Shown piece after piece: positions 1-8,302 of a DNA stretch of 64,000 nt. This DNA comes from Parvularculaceae bacterium (GTDB taxonomy: Bacteria > Pseudomonadota > Alphaproteobacteria > Caulobacterales > Parvularculaceae). Below the pieces are notes generated by a model, which worked only from the letters and a program-made list of their open reading frames with translations, had not been told where the DNA came from and did no database searches. The first letter of the stretch is position 1. The number at the start of each line of letters is the position of its first letter. A program made the translations under genes and the position numbers. The stretch lies in NCBI GenBank assembly GCA_028280115.1, contig JANQMJ010000018.1, positions 62,001 through 126,000 on the forward strand, given 5' to 3'.

Positions 1-1
1 C

Positions 2-466
2 GTGTCGCCGGATGCGCCTTTCACCGAAGCCATCGGCCCCAGCGAGACGGGTCCGGATGGCTCGGTGTACGAAGACTGGCAAAAGGCCGTCGTGATCATG
101 ACGGACGGCAATAACGACTTCGACGATCAGGACACCCACTGGGGCTCCGACCCGACGTTCCACGGATATTCGCTCGAGGAGCGCATGGGCGACGGCATCG
201 ACGACGCCGATGACGGCCCGGACAATATGGAAGACGAAGCCGACAACAAAGTCCTGCGCATTTGCCGGCGCATGAAGCAGGAAGACATTCTTGTTTACAC
301 GATTGTCTTCGACGTCAACGCCGGCAGCACGGTTGAGAACATCTTCAAGGCCTGCGCGACTAAGCCCACATCGCCCTACTTTTTCAACGCGCCGGACGGC
401 GACGACCTTGAAGACGCCTTTAAGGACATTGCCGCGGATCTCGTGGACCTCCATGTGAGCAAGTAA
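2..466 (+). CDS. TadG-like pilus assembly protein, C-terminal part (5' end outside window)
   Basis: The reading frame is already open at the window edge, so only the last ~154 residues are visible. The segment contains a beta strand and MTDGNND turn (VVIMTDGNND) typical of the centre of a von Willebrand factor A domain. It continues with an Asp/Glu-rich loop and ends in a helix (LEDAFKDIAADLVDLHVSK) of the kind that closes the VWA domain of TadG proteins. Two TadE-like genes follow at once, 11 bases downstream and then overlapping, which is the usual TadE/TadG arrangement of Flp/Tad pilus loci. TadG is thought to be a membrane-anchored periplasmic protein needed for tight adherence pili. The N-terminal TM anchor cannot be checked because it is outside the window. 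The TadG assignment rests on the VWA fragment plus context. Confidence 0.75.
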   Translation: MSPDAPFTEAIGPSETGPDGSVYEDWQKAVVIMTDGNNDFDDQDTHWGSDPTFHGYSLEERMGDGIDDADDGPDNMEDEADNKVLRICRRMKQEDILVYTIVFDVNAGSTVENIFKACATKPTSPYFFNAPDGDDLEDAFKDIAADLVDLHVSK

Positions 467-477
467 GGGTGGCGGGT

Positions 478-1077
478 ATGTTTCAGCGCCGAAAAAGCAA
501 CGGCAAAGTCTCTCGACGCCCCGCGTGGCGCCGCGGCCTGATCGGCGATCGACGCGGGGCCGCGGCGGTTGAGTTCGCAATCGTCTCGCCCTTGTTCTTG
601 TTCCTCATGTTCTCGCTGTTCGAGGTCGGATGGTTCTTTTTCGCCAATTCGGTCGTCGACGCGTCGGTGGCCGACGCCGGACGTTTGGTGAAGACAGGCC
701 AGATCCAGCGGCTCAATGGCGACGATGAGGAGAAGTTCGAGGCGCTCTACGACCAAGTCTGCAACGTATTGCAAACGTTCGGCGATTGCGACGACAGACT
801 CACCGTCGAAGTGCAGACCTACACCTCGTTCGCCGATTTGGCGGCGGATTCGGGAGCGGCCACCTGCGCCGATGCGCCGCCCGATCAGCTTGACCTTATT
901 CCTTTTTCGCCGGGCGGGGAGTTGGAAATCGTGCGCGTGCGCGTGTGTTTTATCTACACCACGGTGAACCCGGTGGTGGGCATCAACCTTTCCGAGGACG
1001 GAACGAATAAACGCCGCCTGATCTCGACCATGATTTTCAGGAACGAGCCTTATGAGCGAAACACCGATACAACGTGA
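478..1077 (+). CDS. TadE-like pseudopilin (Tad pilus assembly)
   Basis: A 199-residue protein with a basic N-terminus, then the TadE signature (RRGAAAVEFAIVSPLFLFLMFS, residues ~28-49): a prepilin-like segment with the conserved Glu in the hydrophobic helix. The remaining ~150 residues are a periplasmic domain with four cysteines. TadE pseudopilins are processed by TadV-type peptidases and help assemble Flp pili. I chose ATG 478 over GTG 469 because an AAGGG stretch lies about 8 bases upstream of it. The gene follows the TadG-like gene directly, and its last 26 bases overlap the next gene, suggesting translational coupling in one operon. Confidence 0.85.
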   Translation: MFQRRKSNGKVSRRPAWRRGLIGDRRGAAAVEFAIVSPLFLFLMFSLFEVGWFFFANSVVDASVADAGRLVKTGQIQRLNGDDEEKFEALYDQVCNVLQTFGDCDDRLTVEVQTYTSFADLAADSGAATCADAPPDQLDLIPFSPGGELEIVRVRVCFIYTTVNPVVGINLSEDGTNKRRLISTMIFRNEPYERNTDTT

Positions 1078-1663
1078 GCCTGCAATGAAAAAATCCTTTC
1101 TCAGACTCGCCCGCCAAGGCCTGAAATGCCGCAGCGGCATGGCCGCAACCGAATTCGCCCTGCTCTTGCCGGCGCTGACGGTGTTGTTTTTCGGCATGCT
1201 CGAAACCTCCGACGCCATGCTGATGAACCGGCGCGTGGCCGTCGCCGTGAACACCATGGCTGACCTTGCCGCCCAGACCCAGGACCTGACCTATAATGAC
1301 GTCGATAATCTGATCGACGGCGTCAAGACCATCATCGAGCCGCACGATCCGGGGGTGTTGAGCATTAATATCGTCAGCGTCGAATTGGACGATGACGACA
1401 ATCCGGTGGTTCACTGGAGCCGCAACCAGGACGGCAATGAACCCTACACGACCGACGCCGGTTATGTCGGGCTGAGCGACGATACCGTGCTGAATGAAAA
1501 CGGCTCGCTCATCGTCGTGGAAATGACCTATCCCTATACGCCGCCCTTTACGGACTTTTTCGTCAAAAATCCTTTTAACTTCACGCGGCAGTCGGTGCGC
1601 TGGCCGCGCCTTTCCCCGAAAGTGCAGCTCTGCAACGATGACGGCGACGACTGCACCGATTAG
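1052..1663 (+). CDS. TadE/TadG-like pilus assembly protein
   Basis: This 203-residue protein has the TadE-like hydrophobic signature GMAATEFALLLPALTVLFFG at about residues 29-48, again with the invariant Glu. A compact periplasmic domain follows, rich in Asp and Asn, with a Cys pair near the end. It overlaps the upstream TadE-like gene by 26 bases. ATG 1052 has an AGGA about 10 bases upstream; an in-frame ATG at 1085 is the alternative start. It is the last gene of the visible tad operon and is followed by a long repeat-filled gap. Two TadE-family paralogues beside TadG are common in alphaproteobacterial tad loci. The exact role (TadE versus TadF) is inference. Confidence 0.82.
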   Translation: MSETPIQREPAMKKSFLRLARQGLKCRSGMAATEFALLLPALTVLFFGMLETSDAMLMNRRVAVAVNTMADLAAQTQDLTYNDVDNLIDGVKTIIEPHDPGVLSINIVSVELDDDDNPVVHWSRNQDGNEPYTTDAGYVGLSDDTVLNENGSLIVVEMTYPYTPPFTDFFVKNPFNFTRQSVRWPRLSPKVQLCNDDGDDCTD

Positions 1664-1689
1664 AACGCCGGCAAGCTCAGGATGAAGAG

Positions 1690-2031
1690 TCGGGTCCAAC
1701 CAACATAAAAAGACGGGCTTGGCCCGACATTATCCGTTCGCTGGATTCAGCAAACCCTCCATCGTCATTCCGGGGCGCGCCTTTGGCGCGAACCCGGAAT
1801 CCATGGCGCCTTGTTTAAGGCTTGGTCCATGGATCCCGGATCGGCAAAGCAGCATTTCATGCTGCATTGCATCCGGGATGACGGCTGCGATATCCGTCGG
1901 GCGCAGCTTTCGCGCCCCGCGCGCGAAGCGCGCTAACGATTATTCGACCGCCTTCGCGGTCGGGGCGGGGTCCAGCAAGCGGATAAGAACGGGTTGAGCG
2001 GTTTTCCGTTGCCGATTAATCGCCCGGCCCT
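1690..2031. repeat. Compound palindromic intergenic repeat, copy 1 (fills gap 1664-2050)
   Basis: This gap of nearly 390 bp lies between convergent genes and holds no convincing ORF. It contains a GACGGGC-type hairpin unit at 1702-1748, an inverted pair around GGCGCGCC near 1777-1800, further stem-loops, and a tail module at 1985-2031. The hairpin unit recurs at 15.78, 33.1, 42.8 and 47.6 kb. The tail module recurs at 15885-15931 and, inverted, at 42621-42662. It probably serves both neighbours as a terminator or is a REP-like element. Confidence 0.8.
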
Positions 2032-2050
2032 ATTGGCTGCGCGCCGCGGA

Positions 2051-3718
2051 TTACCGCGTCAGCGGTTTATACTTGATGCGTTTGGGGATATCGGCGTCGG
2101 GACCCAGGCGGCGCTTTTTGTCTTCCATATAGTCCGCGAAATTGCCTTCGAACCATTCCACGCGGCTGTCGCCTTCGAAGGCGAGGATATGCGTGGCGAT
2201 GCGGTCGAGAAACCAGCGATCGTGGGAAATGATGACGGCGCAACCGGCGAAGTCCTCAAGCGCGCGCTCCAGTTCGCGCAAGGTGTCGACGTCGAGATCG
2301 TTGGTCGGTTCGTCGAGCAGCAGGAGATTGGCGCCTTCTTTGAGCATTTTGGCGAGCTGGACCCGGTTGCGCTCGCCGCCTGAAAGACTGCCGACTTTCT
2401 TTTGCTGATCGCCGCCCTTGAAATTGAACCAGCCCACATAGGCGCGCGAGGGCGTTTCGCGCTTGCCGAGTTCGATCATGTCGGCGCCGCCGGAGATCTC
2501 CTCCCAGACGTTCTTGGCAGGATCCAAATCCTCCCGCGTCTGGTCCACATAGCCCATCTTGACGGTTTCGCCGATGCGCAAGGACCCTTCGTCAGGGCTT
2601 TCCTCGCCGGTCAGCAGCCGAAACAGCGTCGTCTTGCCGGCGCCGTTGGGACCGATAACGCCGACAATTCCGCCCGGCGGCAGCTTGAACGATAAATCCT
2701 CGAACAGGAGCTTGTCGCCGAACGCCTTTTTCAGGCCATCGGCTTCGATGACGACGCCGCCAAGACGCGGTCCGGGCGGTATCTGAATCTGAGCGGTGTT
2801 GATCTCTTCCTTCGCCGCCTTGTTGAGCAGTTCCTCATAGGCGCTGATGCGCGCTTTCGATTTGGCCTGGCGCGCTCTGGGCGAGGCTCTGATCCAGTCG
2901 ACTTCACGGTCGAGGGTCTTTTTGCGATTGACTTCCTCGCGCTGTTCCTGGGCCAGGCGCATGCGTTTCTGGTCGACCCAGGACGAATAGTTTCCTTCAT
3001 AGGGAATGCCCCGTCCGCGATCGAGTTCGAGAATCCAGCCCGTCACATTATCGAGGAAATAGCGGTCGTGGGTCACCAGCAACACCGCGCCCGGATAGGC
3101 CTGTAAGTGATTTTCAAGCCAGGCGACGGATTCCGCATCGAGATGGTTGGTCGGCTCGTCGAGCAGCAAGAGGTCTGGCTTGGACAAAAGCAGCCGCGCC
3201 AGGGCGACGCGGCGCTTTTCCCCGCCGGAAAGCTTGTCCACCGGCCAGTCGCCGGGCGGGCAGCGCAGGGCCTCCATCGCCATTTCGATTTTCGAGTCGA
3301 TATCCCAGCCGTCGGCGGCGTCGATCTCCTCCTGGAGGACCGACATTTTCTCCATGAGTTCGTCGCTGTAATTCTCGCCGAGTTCGGCCGAGACCGCGTT
3401 GAAGGCATCGAGCTTGGCCTTGAGCTCGCCGATCCCCTCCATGACGTTTTCGAACACCGTCTTGGACGCATCGAGCTCGGGCTCCTGCGCCAGATAGCCG
3501 ACGCTGGCGCCGTCGGCGGCGTAGGCCTCGCCGGAAAACTCCTCGTCAAGGCCCGCCATAATCCGCAACAGCGTCGACTTGCCCGCTCCGTTGACCCCCA
3601 CAATGCCGATCTTGGCGTCCGGGAAAAACTGTAAGTGTATGTCTTCCAATACCTTTTTGCCGCCGGTGAACTGTTTTGTCAGACCGTGCATGAAGTAGAT
3701 ATACTGATATTTCGCCAT
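2051..3718 (-). CDS. ettA: Energy-dependent translational throttle protein EttA (ABC-F ATPase)
   Basis: A 555-residue protein with two ABC ATPase domains and no membrane segments, exactly the EttA length. Domain 1 has Walker A GVNGAGKST (41-49), signature LSGGEKRR (163-170) and Walker B ending at Glu188. Domain 2 has Walker A GPNGAGKTT (356-364), signature LSGGERNR (445-452) and Glu470. These two glutamates have the same numbering as the catalytic pair of E. coli EttA. The linker and arm regions lie at about 240-320. EttA binds the ribosomal E site and gates entry into elongation according to the ATP/ADP ratio. The gene stands alone and converges on the tad operon across a repeat-filled gap. 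Confidence 0.97.
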   Translation of the reverse strand: MAKYQYIYFMHGLTKQFTGGKKVLEDIHLQFFPDAKIGIVGVNGAGKSTLLRIMAGLDEEFSGEAYAADGASVGYLAQEPELDASKTVFENVMEGIGELKAKLDAFNAVSAELGENYSDELMEKMSVLQEEIDAADGWDIDSKIEMAMEALRCPPGDWPVDKLSGGEKRRVALARLLLSKPDLLLLDEPTNHLDAESVAWLENHLQAYPGAVLLVTHDRYFLDNVTGWILELDRGRGIPYEGNYSSWVDQKRMRLAQEQREEVNRKKTLDREVDWIRASPRARQAKSKARISAYEELLNKAAKEEINTAQIQIPPGPRLGGVVIEADGLKKAFGDKLLFEDLSFKLPPGGIVGVIGPNGAGKTTLFRLLTGEESPDEGSLRIGETVKMGYVDQTREDLDPAKNVWEEISGGADMIELGKRETPSRAYVGWFNFKGGDQQKKVGSLSGGERNRVQLAKMLKEGANLLLLDEPTNDLDVDTLRELERALEDFAGCAVIISHDRWFLDRIATHILAFEGDSRVEWFEGNFADYMEDKKRRLGPDADIPKRIKYKPLTR

Positions 3719-3871
3719 CGGCGGGATCGCTCCTCAAGGTGAGAATCGCTGTGTGCGGGAAACAGCGCGGCGTCTTATCCCGCCGTGACGGGCATTTCAA
3801 CGCATGGCGCGTATTACCGTCCAGCAGGAATGCCTATATGATAGGCTAAGTCGGACAAGCGGGGACCGGGG

Positions 3872-4399
3872 ATGTCGTATGTAAAAAAGACTTTGGCGGG
3901 CGGCGAGGAACTCATTCATCGCGCGCATTTCAACTGGACCTACAGTTTCATGCCGGTGCTGTGGTTTTCGCTGGGCGCGGGCGCGCTGGTGTTCTTTTTC
4001 TATATCCAGTTCGTCGCCGGCGTTGATTTCGAGAAGTTGGAGATCGGCTGGTGGGCGGCGATTGTCGCCGGCGCCTGCGGCATGATTATCCTGATCAATC
4101 ACATCATTGTCCTGGTGACGACGGAAATCGCCATCACGACATACCGGTTCGTCTATAAGCGCGGTCTTCTCGCGCGCGACACCAAGGAAGTCAGCCTCAA
4201 CAAGATCGAGGAAATCACGCTGCATCAGACCGTCTGGGGAAGGCTCCTGGGGTACGGCAAACTGGTGATCCGCGGCACCGGCGTGGGCGTGATCGAACTG
4301 CCCGATCTCGACAATCCCATTGAGTTGCGGCGCCTTATTGAAAACGCCAGATACGCCCTGCGCGACGACCCGCGCCGCCGCGGCGATGACGACGATTAA
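3872..4399 (+). CDS. PH-domain (bPH2/YdbS-like) membrane protein
   Basis: This 175-residue protein has two transmembrane helices (about 24-46 and 60-83) followed by a bacterial PH domain (about 87-155). The diagnostic stretch is TTYRFVYKRGLL followed by EVSLNKIEEI, then a short beta-rich tail and an acidic C-terminus (GDDDDD-like). Proteins of this family (YdbS/YdbT, DUF304) are inner-membrane proteins of unclear function with the PH fold facing the cytoplasm. The gene is divergent from ettA and convergent with the following hydrolase gene, 51 bp away, so it is probably monocistronic. No enzymatic residues are evident. Confidence 0.82.
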   Translation: MSYVKKTLAGGEELIHRAHFNWTYSFMPVLWFSLGAGALVFFFYIQFVAGVDFEKLEIGWWAAIVAGACGMIILINHIIVLVTTEIAITTYRFVYKRGLLARDTKEVSLNKIEEITLHQTVWGRLLGYGKLVIRGTGVGVIELPDLDNPIELRRLIENARYALRDDPRRRGDDDD

Positions 4400-4450
4400 T
4401 TGCGCTTGCGACGGCGCCGTCTGCGGCGCCTTCGGGTCGCACCGTCAGCT

Positions 4451-5263
4451 TTAGATTGACCGGCCCCAGAGTTTTTTCGGCGTCTTGAAAAAGAAACTCC
4501 GAAAGCCTGCGCGATCGAAGGGCGACCAATTCTCAGGGTCCTGAGCAAGACGGTCGGCGATCGCGATCATGGTGAAGGGATTAAAGCCAAGACCGAAATG
4601 GCTCGCCGGAATTTCGATGTTTTCGGTATTGGGGTTTTCCATATGCGGATCCTGGACCGACCCCCTCCAGGAAACGATGCCGTCCGTCTTGGAATAGATT
4701 GACGTCGTCGGCACCGGCGGCGGCACGTTCAATTTCGCCATGCGTTCATGTTCTCTGGGATCGAGCGGACCGTTGACTTGCTCATAGATGTGACGGGCGT
4801 GGGAGTGCTCATGGGGCAAATGGATCGGACTGCCCAGCGAAACGACGCAGCGCACCTTTTCCGGACGCACCTTGGCCAGTTCTCGTGCAAAAACCCCGCC
4901 CAGGCTCCAGCCCACAAGCGAGACTTTGTCCCCATGATGGGTGTCGAAGATGGCGTCAAGCAGGCCCAGCATTTCCTCTTCGCGCTCTTCATTAAAGCGC
5001 ATGTTCCGGCCCATGCCCCAGGCATAGGAGTCATAGCCCAGATCATCGAGCAATCCCCGAAGCGGCGCCGTCGTGCCGTCCGTGGCGAGAAAGCCCGGAA
5101 ACACGACAACCGGATGACCGTCTCCGCGCGGCAAACGGCGCAGAAGCGGACGCGCCAGCATGAAGCTTCCAAATTCATAAACAGCGCGGCCTTCGGCAAG
5201 CATCCAGAGCCAATGCGGCGGGCGAGCCGTGGCGCGTTCTGTGATGATTTCAGAAATCACCAT
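4451..5263 (-). CDS. Alpha/beta hydrolase (esterase/lipase-like)
   Basis: A 270-residue alpha/beta hydrolase. Residues 52-60 (VVVFPGFLA) form the strand leading to the oxyanion hole, GWSLGG at 118-123 is the nucleophile elbow with Ser120, Asp194 lies in SKTDGIVSW, and His222 in ASHFGLGF completes a plausible triad. There is no signal peptide, so it should be cytosolic. The start ATG is preceded by GGTGAGGA at good spacing. It lies 78 bp downstream of a wax-ester synthase/DGAT-like gene on the same strand, so the two may be co-transcribed and the hydrolase may act on acyl esters or neutral lipids. Substrate is unknown. Confidence 0.85.
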   Translation of the reverse strand: MVISEIITERATARPPHWLWMLAEGRAVYEFGSFMLARPLLRRLPRGDGHPVVVFPGFLATDGTTAPLRGLLDDLGYDSYAWGMGRNMRFNEEREEEMLGLLDAIFDTHHGDKVSLVGWSLGGVFARELAKVRPEKVRCVVSLGSPIHLPHEHSHARHIYEQVNGPLDPREHERMAKLNVPPPVPTTSIYSKTDGIVSWRGSVQDPHMENPNTENIEIPASHFGLGFNPFTMIAIADRLAQDPENWSPFDRAGFRSFFFKTPKKLWGRSI

Positions 5264-5341
5264 GTTTTTTATTCCTCACCTAATTCGCTTGTTTTCTTAT
5301 TTTCTTATATGTGGGGCGCGCCGACGGAACACGCAATATCC

Positions 5342-6778
5342 TTATTCCGCCGCCACTTTTAGCTTTGGAATCGCCGCTTTGTGGGCATTGAAAGATTCCC
5401 GCAGGCATTCGGCGTAAAAATCCGGGTCCGGCATCGCCTTGCGGCAGGCCGCGGCCATGATCGTGATCTCGTCGCAATAGCTCTGCACCACATGGCCAAG
5501 GCCGACGCCGTCCACGATGCAGACCATGCCGTAAAGCTTTAGCATTTTGGCGCCCGCCGAATAGAGCGGCATGCCCGGCCCCGGCACGTTGGTGACGATC
5601 GTGTTGAAGACCGGCTTGATGCGATTGGCGAGGTGAAACTGCGTGAACAAACGCGACGCCAGTCCCAGATAGAGCGCCGGATTATTCTGGCTGATGTCGG
5701 TCATGTGCCGGGCGCCCAGCGCTTTGGTGACGGCTTTGGAGTTTTGCGTTTCAGACGTCACGAAGGCAAGACGCTCGACGGCGTCCTCGATTTGCGTGCC
5801 GAGCGGCGCGCGCATGGCGGTCAACTGATTGCCCATGTCCTCTTTTTCGTCATCCGTCCGCACGGAGATCGGCGCCATCGCTACCACGCTGTCGTCGGGC
5901 AATTCATCTTTATCAAGAAGATAAGCGCGCATCGCCCCGCCGACGATCGAAAGCATGACGTCGTTAATCGTCGCGTCCTCGACGATCGCCCGCATCGCTT
6001 TTATCTTTTTCAGCGGAAAGGACTCTCCGACGACAACGCGATGCGGCGTAATCGTCCAGTTAAAGCGCGTGCGCGGCGTCTTCAGCATGCCTTTAAGCTT
6101 TAAGTCGCCCCTTATGGCGCCGCTGGCGAGCTTGATTGCGCCCGGCGCCGTCTCAACGACCGCCCTTGCCTGGCGGATGGGAATCGTAAAGGCGCGCACA
6201 TAGCCGCGCATAAATAGCCCCAACGAGCTCGGCATGCGTTCCGGCTTCCATGTGTCCTTGCCCCCAGGCGGCTCCGTGTCCGGCTGCAGCGTGTGCGTCG
6301 CCTGCATCAGTTCAACGCCCGCCAAACCGTCAATCGCGGCATGATGGACTTTCGAAATCGCAGCGTAGGAGCCTTTGGGAACGCCATCGATATTGTCGAC
6401 GCCTTCAACGATCGTGACCTCCCAGGGGGGACGTTCAAGATCGAGCGGCCGGGCGAAAAGGCTCGCCGTCAAGTTGCAGAGCTCTTGCCAATCGTGGGGT
6501 TTCGGCAAGGCCGCGCGGCGAACGTGGTATTCAAGATCAAAATGGGGGTCTTCGACCCAGTAAGGATAATCGATTCCGAACGGCGGTTTGACCATGCGTC
6601 GGCGCATCGAAGGCGCAAGACGGATTCGGCTTTGGATGAATTTCAAGATGTCTTTGTACTCAACCTTGCCGCCCGGCGCGGTTGAAGGATCGTAAATGGC
6701 GACCGAGGCGACATGGAGCGGAGAATGGGTCCGCTCGAATGCGACAAACGCCGCGTCGAGACCTTTCATCTGTTTCAT
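5342..6778 (-). CDS. Wax ester synthase/diacylglycerol acyltransferase (WS/DGAT family)
   Basis: This 478-residue protein belongs to the bifunctional WS/DGAT acyltransferase family, which makes wax esters or triacylglycerol storage lipid from acyl-CoA. The catalytic HHxxxDG motif is present as HHAAIDG (145-151). N-terminal MKGLDAAFVAFE matches the family start, and the C-terminal half has NVPGPGMPLYSAGA, a conserved WS/DGAT block. I chose ATG 6778 because it follows a G-rich SD-like GGGGCAGGG; the frame extends to 6811. It is followed by a hydrolase gene on the same strand. Neutral lipid storage is plausible for a marine bacterium, but the product (wax ester or TAG) cannot be told. Confidence 0.92.
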   Translation of the reverse strand: MKQMKGLDAAFVAFERTHSPLHVASVAIYDPSTAPGGKVEYKDILKFIQSRIRLAPSMRRRMVKPPFGIDYPYWVEDPHFDLEYHVRRAALPKPHDWQELCNLTASLFARPLDLERPPWEVTIVEGVDNIDGVPKGSYAAISKVHHAAIDGLAGVELMQATHTLQPDTEPPGGKDTWKPERMPSSLGLFMRGYVRAFTIPIRQARAVVETAPGAIKLASGAIRGDLKLKGMLKTPRTRFNWTITPHRVVVGESFPLKKIKAMRAIVEDATINDVMLSIVGGAMRAYLLDKDELPDDSVVAMAPISVRTDDEKEDMGNQLTAMRAPLGTQIEDAVERLAFVTSETQNSKAVTKALGARHMTDISQNNPALYLGLASRLFTQFHLANRIKPVFNTIVTNVPGPGMPLYSAGAKMLKLYGMVCIVDGVGLGHVVQSYCDEITIMAAACRKAMPDPDFYAECLRESFNAHKAAIPKLKVAAE

Positions 6779-6941
6779 CGGCCCTGCCCCATGATCGCGC
6801 AAAAGGCGCAAAAACCCTGCTTTTTATATATAGGACGGGAAAATATGACTGTCGACCTAACAGCGGCCGGATAAGTTACGCGCGGCGTTACGTAAATGAC
6901 GCGTTAACGATCGATTAGTGGTTTCCGGCGCGGCCGAAAAG

Positions 6942-6999
6942 TTTGATCTATGACAAAAGCCGCTGACAAAAGATGCGCGCTTTTTGATCTATGACAAAA
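6942..6999. repeat. Short direct repeats in the 6779-7052 intergenic gap
   Basis: The 17-mer TTTGATCTATGACAAAA occurs twice, at 6942-6958 and 6983-6999, a 41-bp period. A third partial copy (TGACAAAAGATGCG) starts at 6964. The gap otherwise shows a weak pair of GTTACG motifs near 6877-6893 and no ORF. It lies between two minus-strand genes, upstream of the WS/DGAT gene. It could be a regulator-binding array or the remnant of a small duplication. Confidence 0.6.
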
Positions 7000-7052
7000 A
7001 ATGCGTCCCAATAACCGCCCTATCGCCCGTCAGGGCGCGCGGCGGTTTTCCC

Positions 7053-7520
7053 CTATGGCGTGCTGAACAGCGCCTTAAGGATAGACTCGAGTCCTTGCCG
7101 GTCCGTATCGTCGAACATCGCCTTGCGATCGCTGTCGACATCGAAAACTGCGATGAGATCCCCAAGATCGTCGAACACCGGAACCACGATTTCCGACTCC
7201 GAGCGCGCATCGCAGGGAATATGGCCGGGGAAGGCGTGAACGTCGTCGACGATTTGCGTCTCTTTCGTTGCCGCCGCGGTTCCGCAAACGCCCTTGCCGA
7301 AGGGAATGCGCAGGCAGCCGAGGGTTCCCTGATAGGGCCCGATAATGAGTTCGTCGCGCTTTTCCGCATCGACGAGATAAAACCCGGTCCACAAATAGTG
7401 GTCGAAGGCATGATGGAGGACGCTCGAAATCGTCGCCATGCGTGCGGTCAGATTGGGCTCGTTTTCGATCACCGCGGCGATTTCCTTCGCGACCTCGGCG
7501 TATTTTTCAGTCTTGTTCAT
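7053..7520 (-). CDS. msrC: Free methionine-(R)-sulfoxide reductase (GAF domain)
   Basis: A 155-residue single GAF-domain protein matching fRMsr (YebR/MsrC), which reduces free methionine-R-sulfoxide using thioredoxin. The three redox cysteines are Cys69 (TLGCLRI), Cys79 (GVCGTAA) and Cys103 (HIPCDARS), with intervals of 10 and 24 as in the E. coli enzyme. Acidic residues Glu108 and Glu110 lie in the SESEIVVP ligand-binding block. Length matches the family. Its start overlaps the end of the FAH-family gene by 4 bp, so the two are translationally coupled. A cytosolic oxidative-damage repair role is established for the family. Confidence 0.93.
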   Translation of the reverse strand: MNKTEKYAEVAKEIAAVIENEPNLTARMATISSVLHHAFDHYLWTGFYLVDAEKRDELIIGPYQGTLGCLRIPFGKGVCGTAAATKETQIVDDVHAFPGHIPCDARSESEIVVPVFDDLGDLIAVFDVDSDRKAMFDDTDRQGLESILKALFSTP

Positions 7521-8221
7521 TGCCTTTCGCCTATTGAAAACGCCAAGGACGGGAGCGGGCCGATGTCCACCCGCACATCATCGCCCGGCGATAATGCGCC
7601 AACGCCCGCCGGCGTGCCGGTGAAGATAAGATCCCCGGGTCTTAATTCAAACAGTCCGGAAAGCGCCATAATGATTTCCGGAACCGGCCAGATCATGTCC
7701 GAGAGGGCCGCATCCTGGCGAACTTCGTCATTGATCCGCGTGACCAGGCGCGCATCGTCGAATGCTTCGGGCGGAACATCCTCAATCCGCGCGATGGGCC
7801 CGATGGGCGCCGACCGGTCGAATCCCTTGGCCGCGTCCCATGGCGCGCCGGCCTTTTTCGCCGTCGACTGCAGATCGCGCCGCGTCAAATCGCATGCGGC
7901 CGCGTTACCGAAAATCAGCGCGCCCGCCGCCGCGCGGTCTTTCAAGTTCCGCCCCGCGCCTTTGAGAGCAACCGCCAGCTCGCCTTCGTAATGCAGGTTC
8001 TCGGTCGCCTGCGGATAGGCGATGACCGCACCGCTCTCAACAACGGCGTCGGCGGGCTTGGTGAAGAACACCGGCGGGTCGGATCGAGCCTCGCCGCCCA
8101 TTTCCTTGACATGCTCGGCGTAGTTTTTTCCAACGCAGAAAATCCGGCGCACCGGGAACCGCCCGCCGCCAAGAACGGCAACGCTGGCTTGTGCTGGCGC
8201 GTCGATAACGAATGCGTTCAT
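7517..8221 (-). CDS. Fumarylacetoacetate hydrolase (FAH) family protein, FAHD1/YcgM-like
   Basis: A 234-residue FAH-fold enzyme. Metal ligands expected in this family are visible: Glu79 and Glu81 in HYEGELAV, and Asp112 in AACDLTRRD. GKNYAEH (31-37) provides the usual catalytic His/Glu region. The small, single-domain form resembles FAHD1/acylpyruvase and oxaloacetate decarboxylase-type members rather than tyrosine-pathway FAH. ATG 8221 is preferred over TTG 8224. It overlaps the downstream msrC by 4 bp. Likely reaction is C-C bond hydrolysis or decarboxylation of a 2,4-dioxo or oxaloacetate-type acid; the exact substrate is not decidable here. Confidence 0.88.
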   Translation of the reverse strand: MNAFVIDAPAQASVAVLGGGRFPVRRIFCVGKNYAEHVKEMGGEARSDPPVFFTKPADAVVESGAVIAYPQATENLHYEGELAVALKGAGRNLKDRAAAGALIFGNAAACDLTRRDLQSTAKKAGAPWDAAKGFDRSAPIGPIARIEDVPPEAFDDARLVTRINDEVRQDAALSDMIWPVPEIIMALSGLFELRPGDLIFTGTPAGVGALSPGDDVRVDIGPLPSLAFSIGERQ

Positions 8222-8302
8222 CAATAGTTTTCCGCTTGCCCGCGGCTTAGCCTATGTCTTTTGCGGCGCCGGCGGAAATTTTTCCAGCAGGGCCGCCGAA
8301 GA

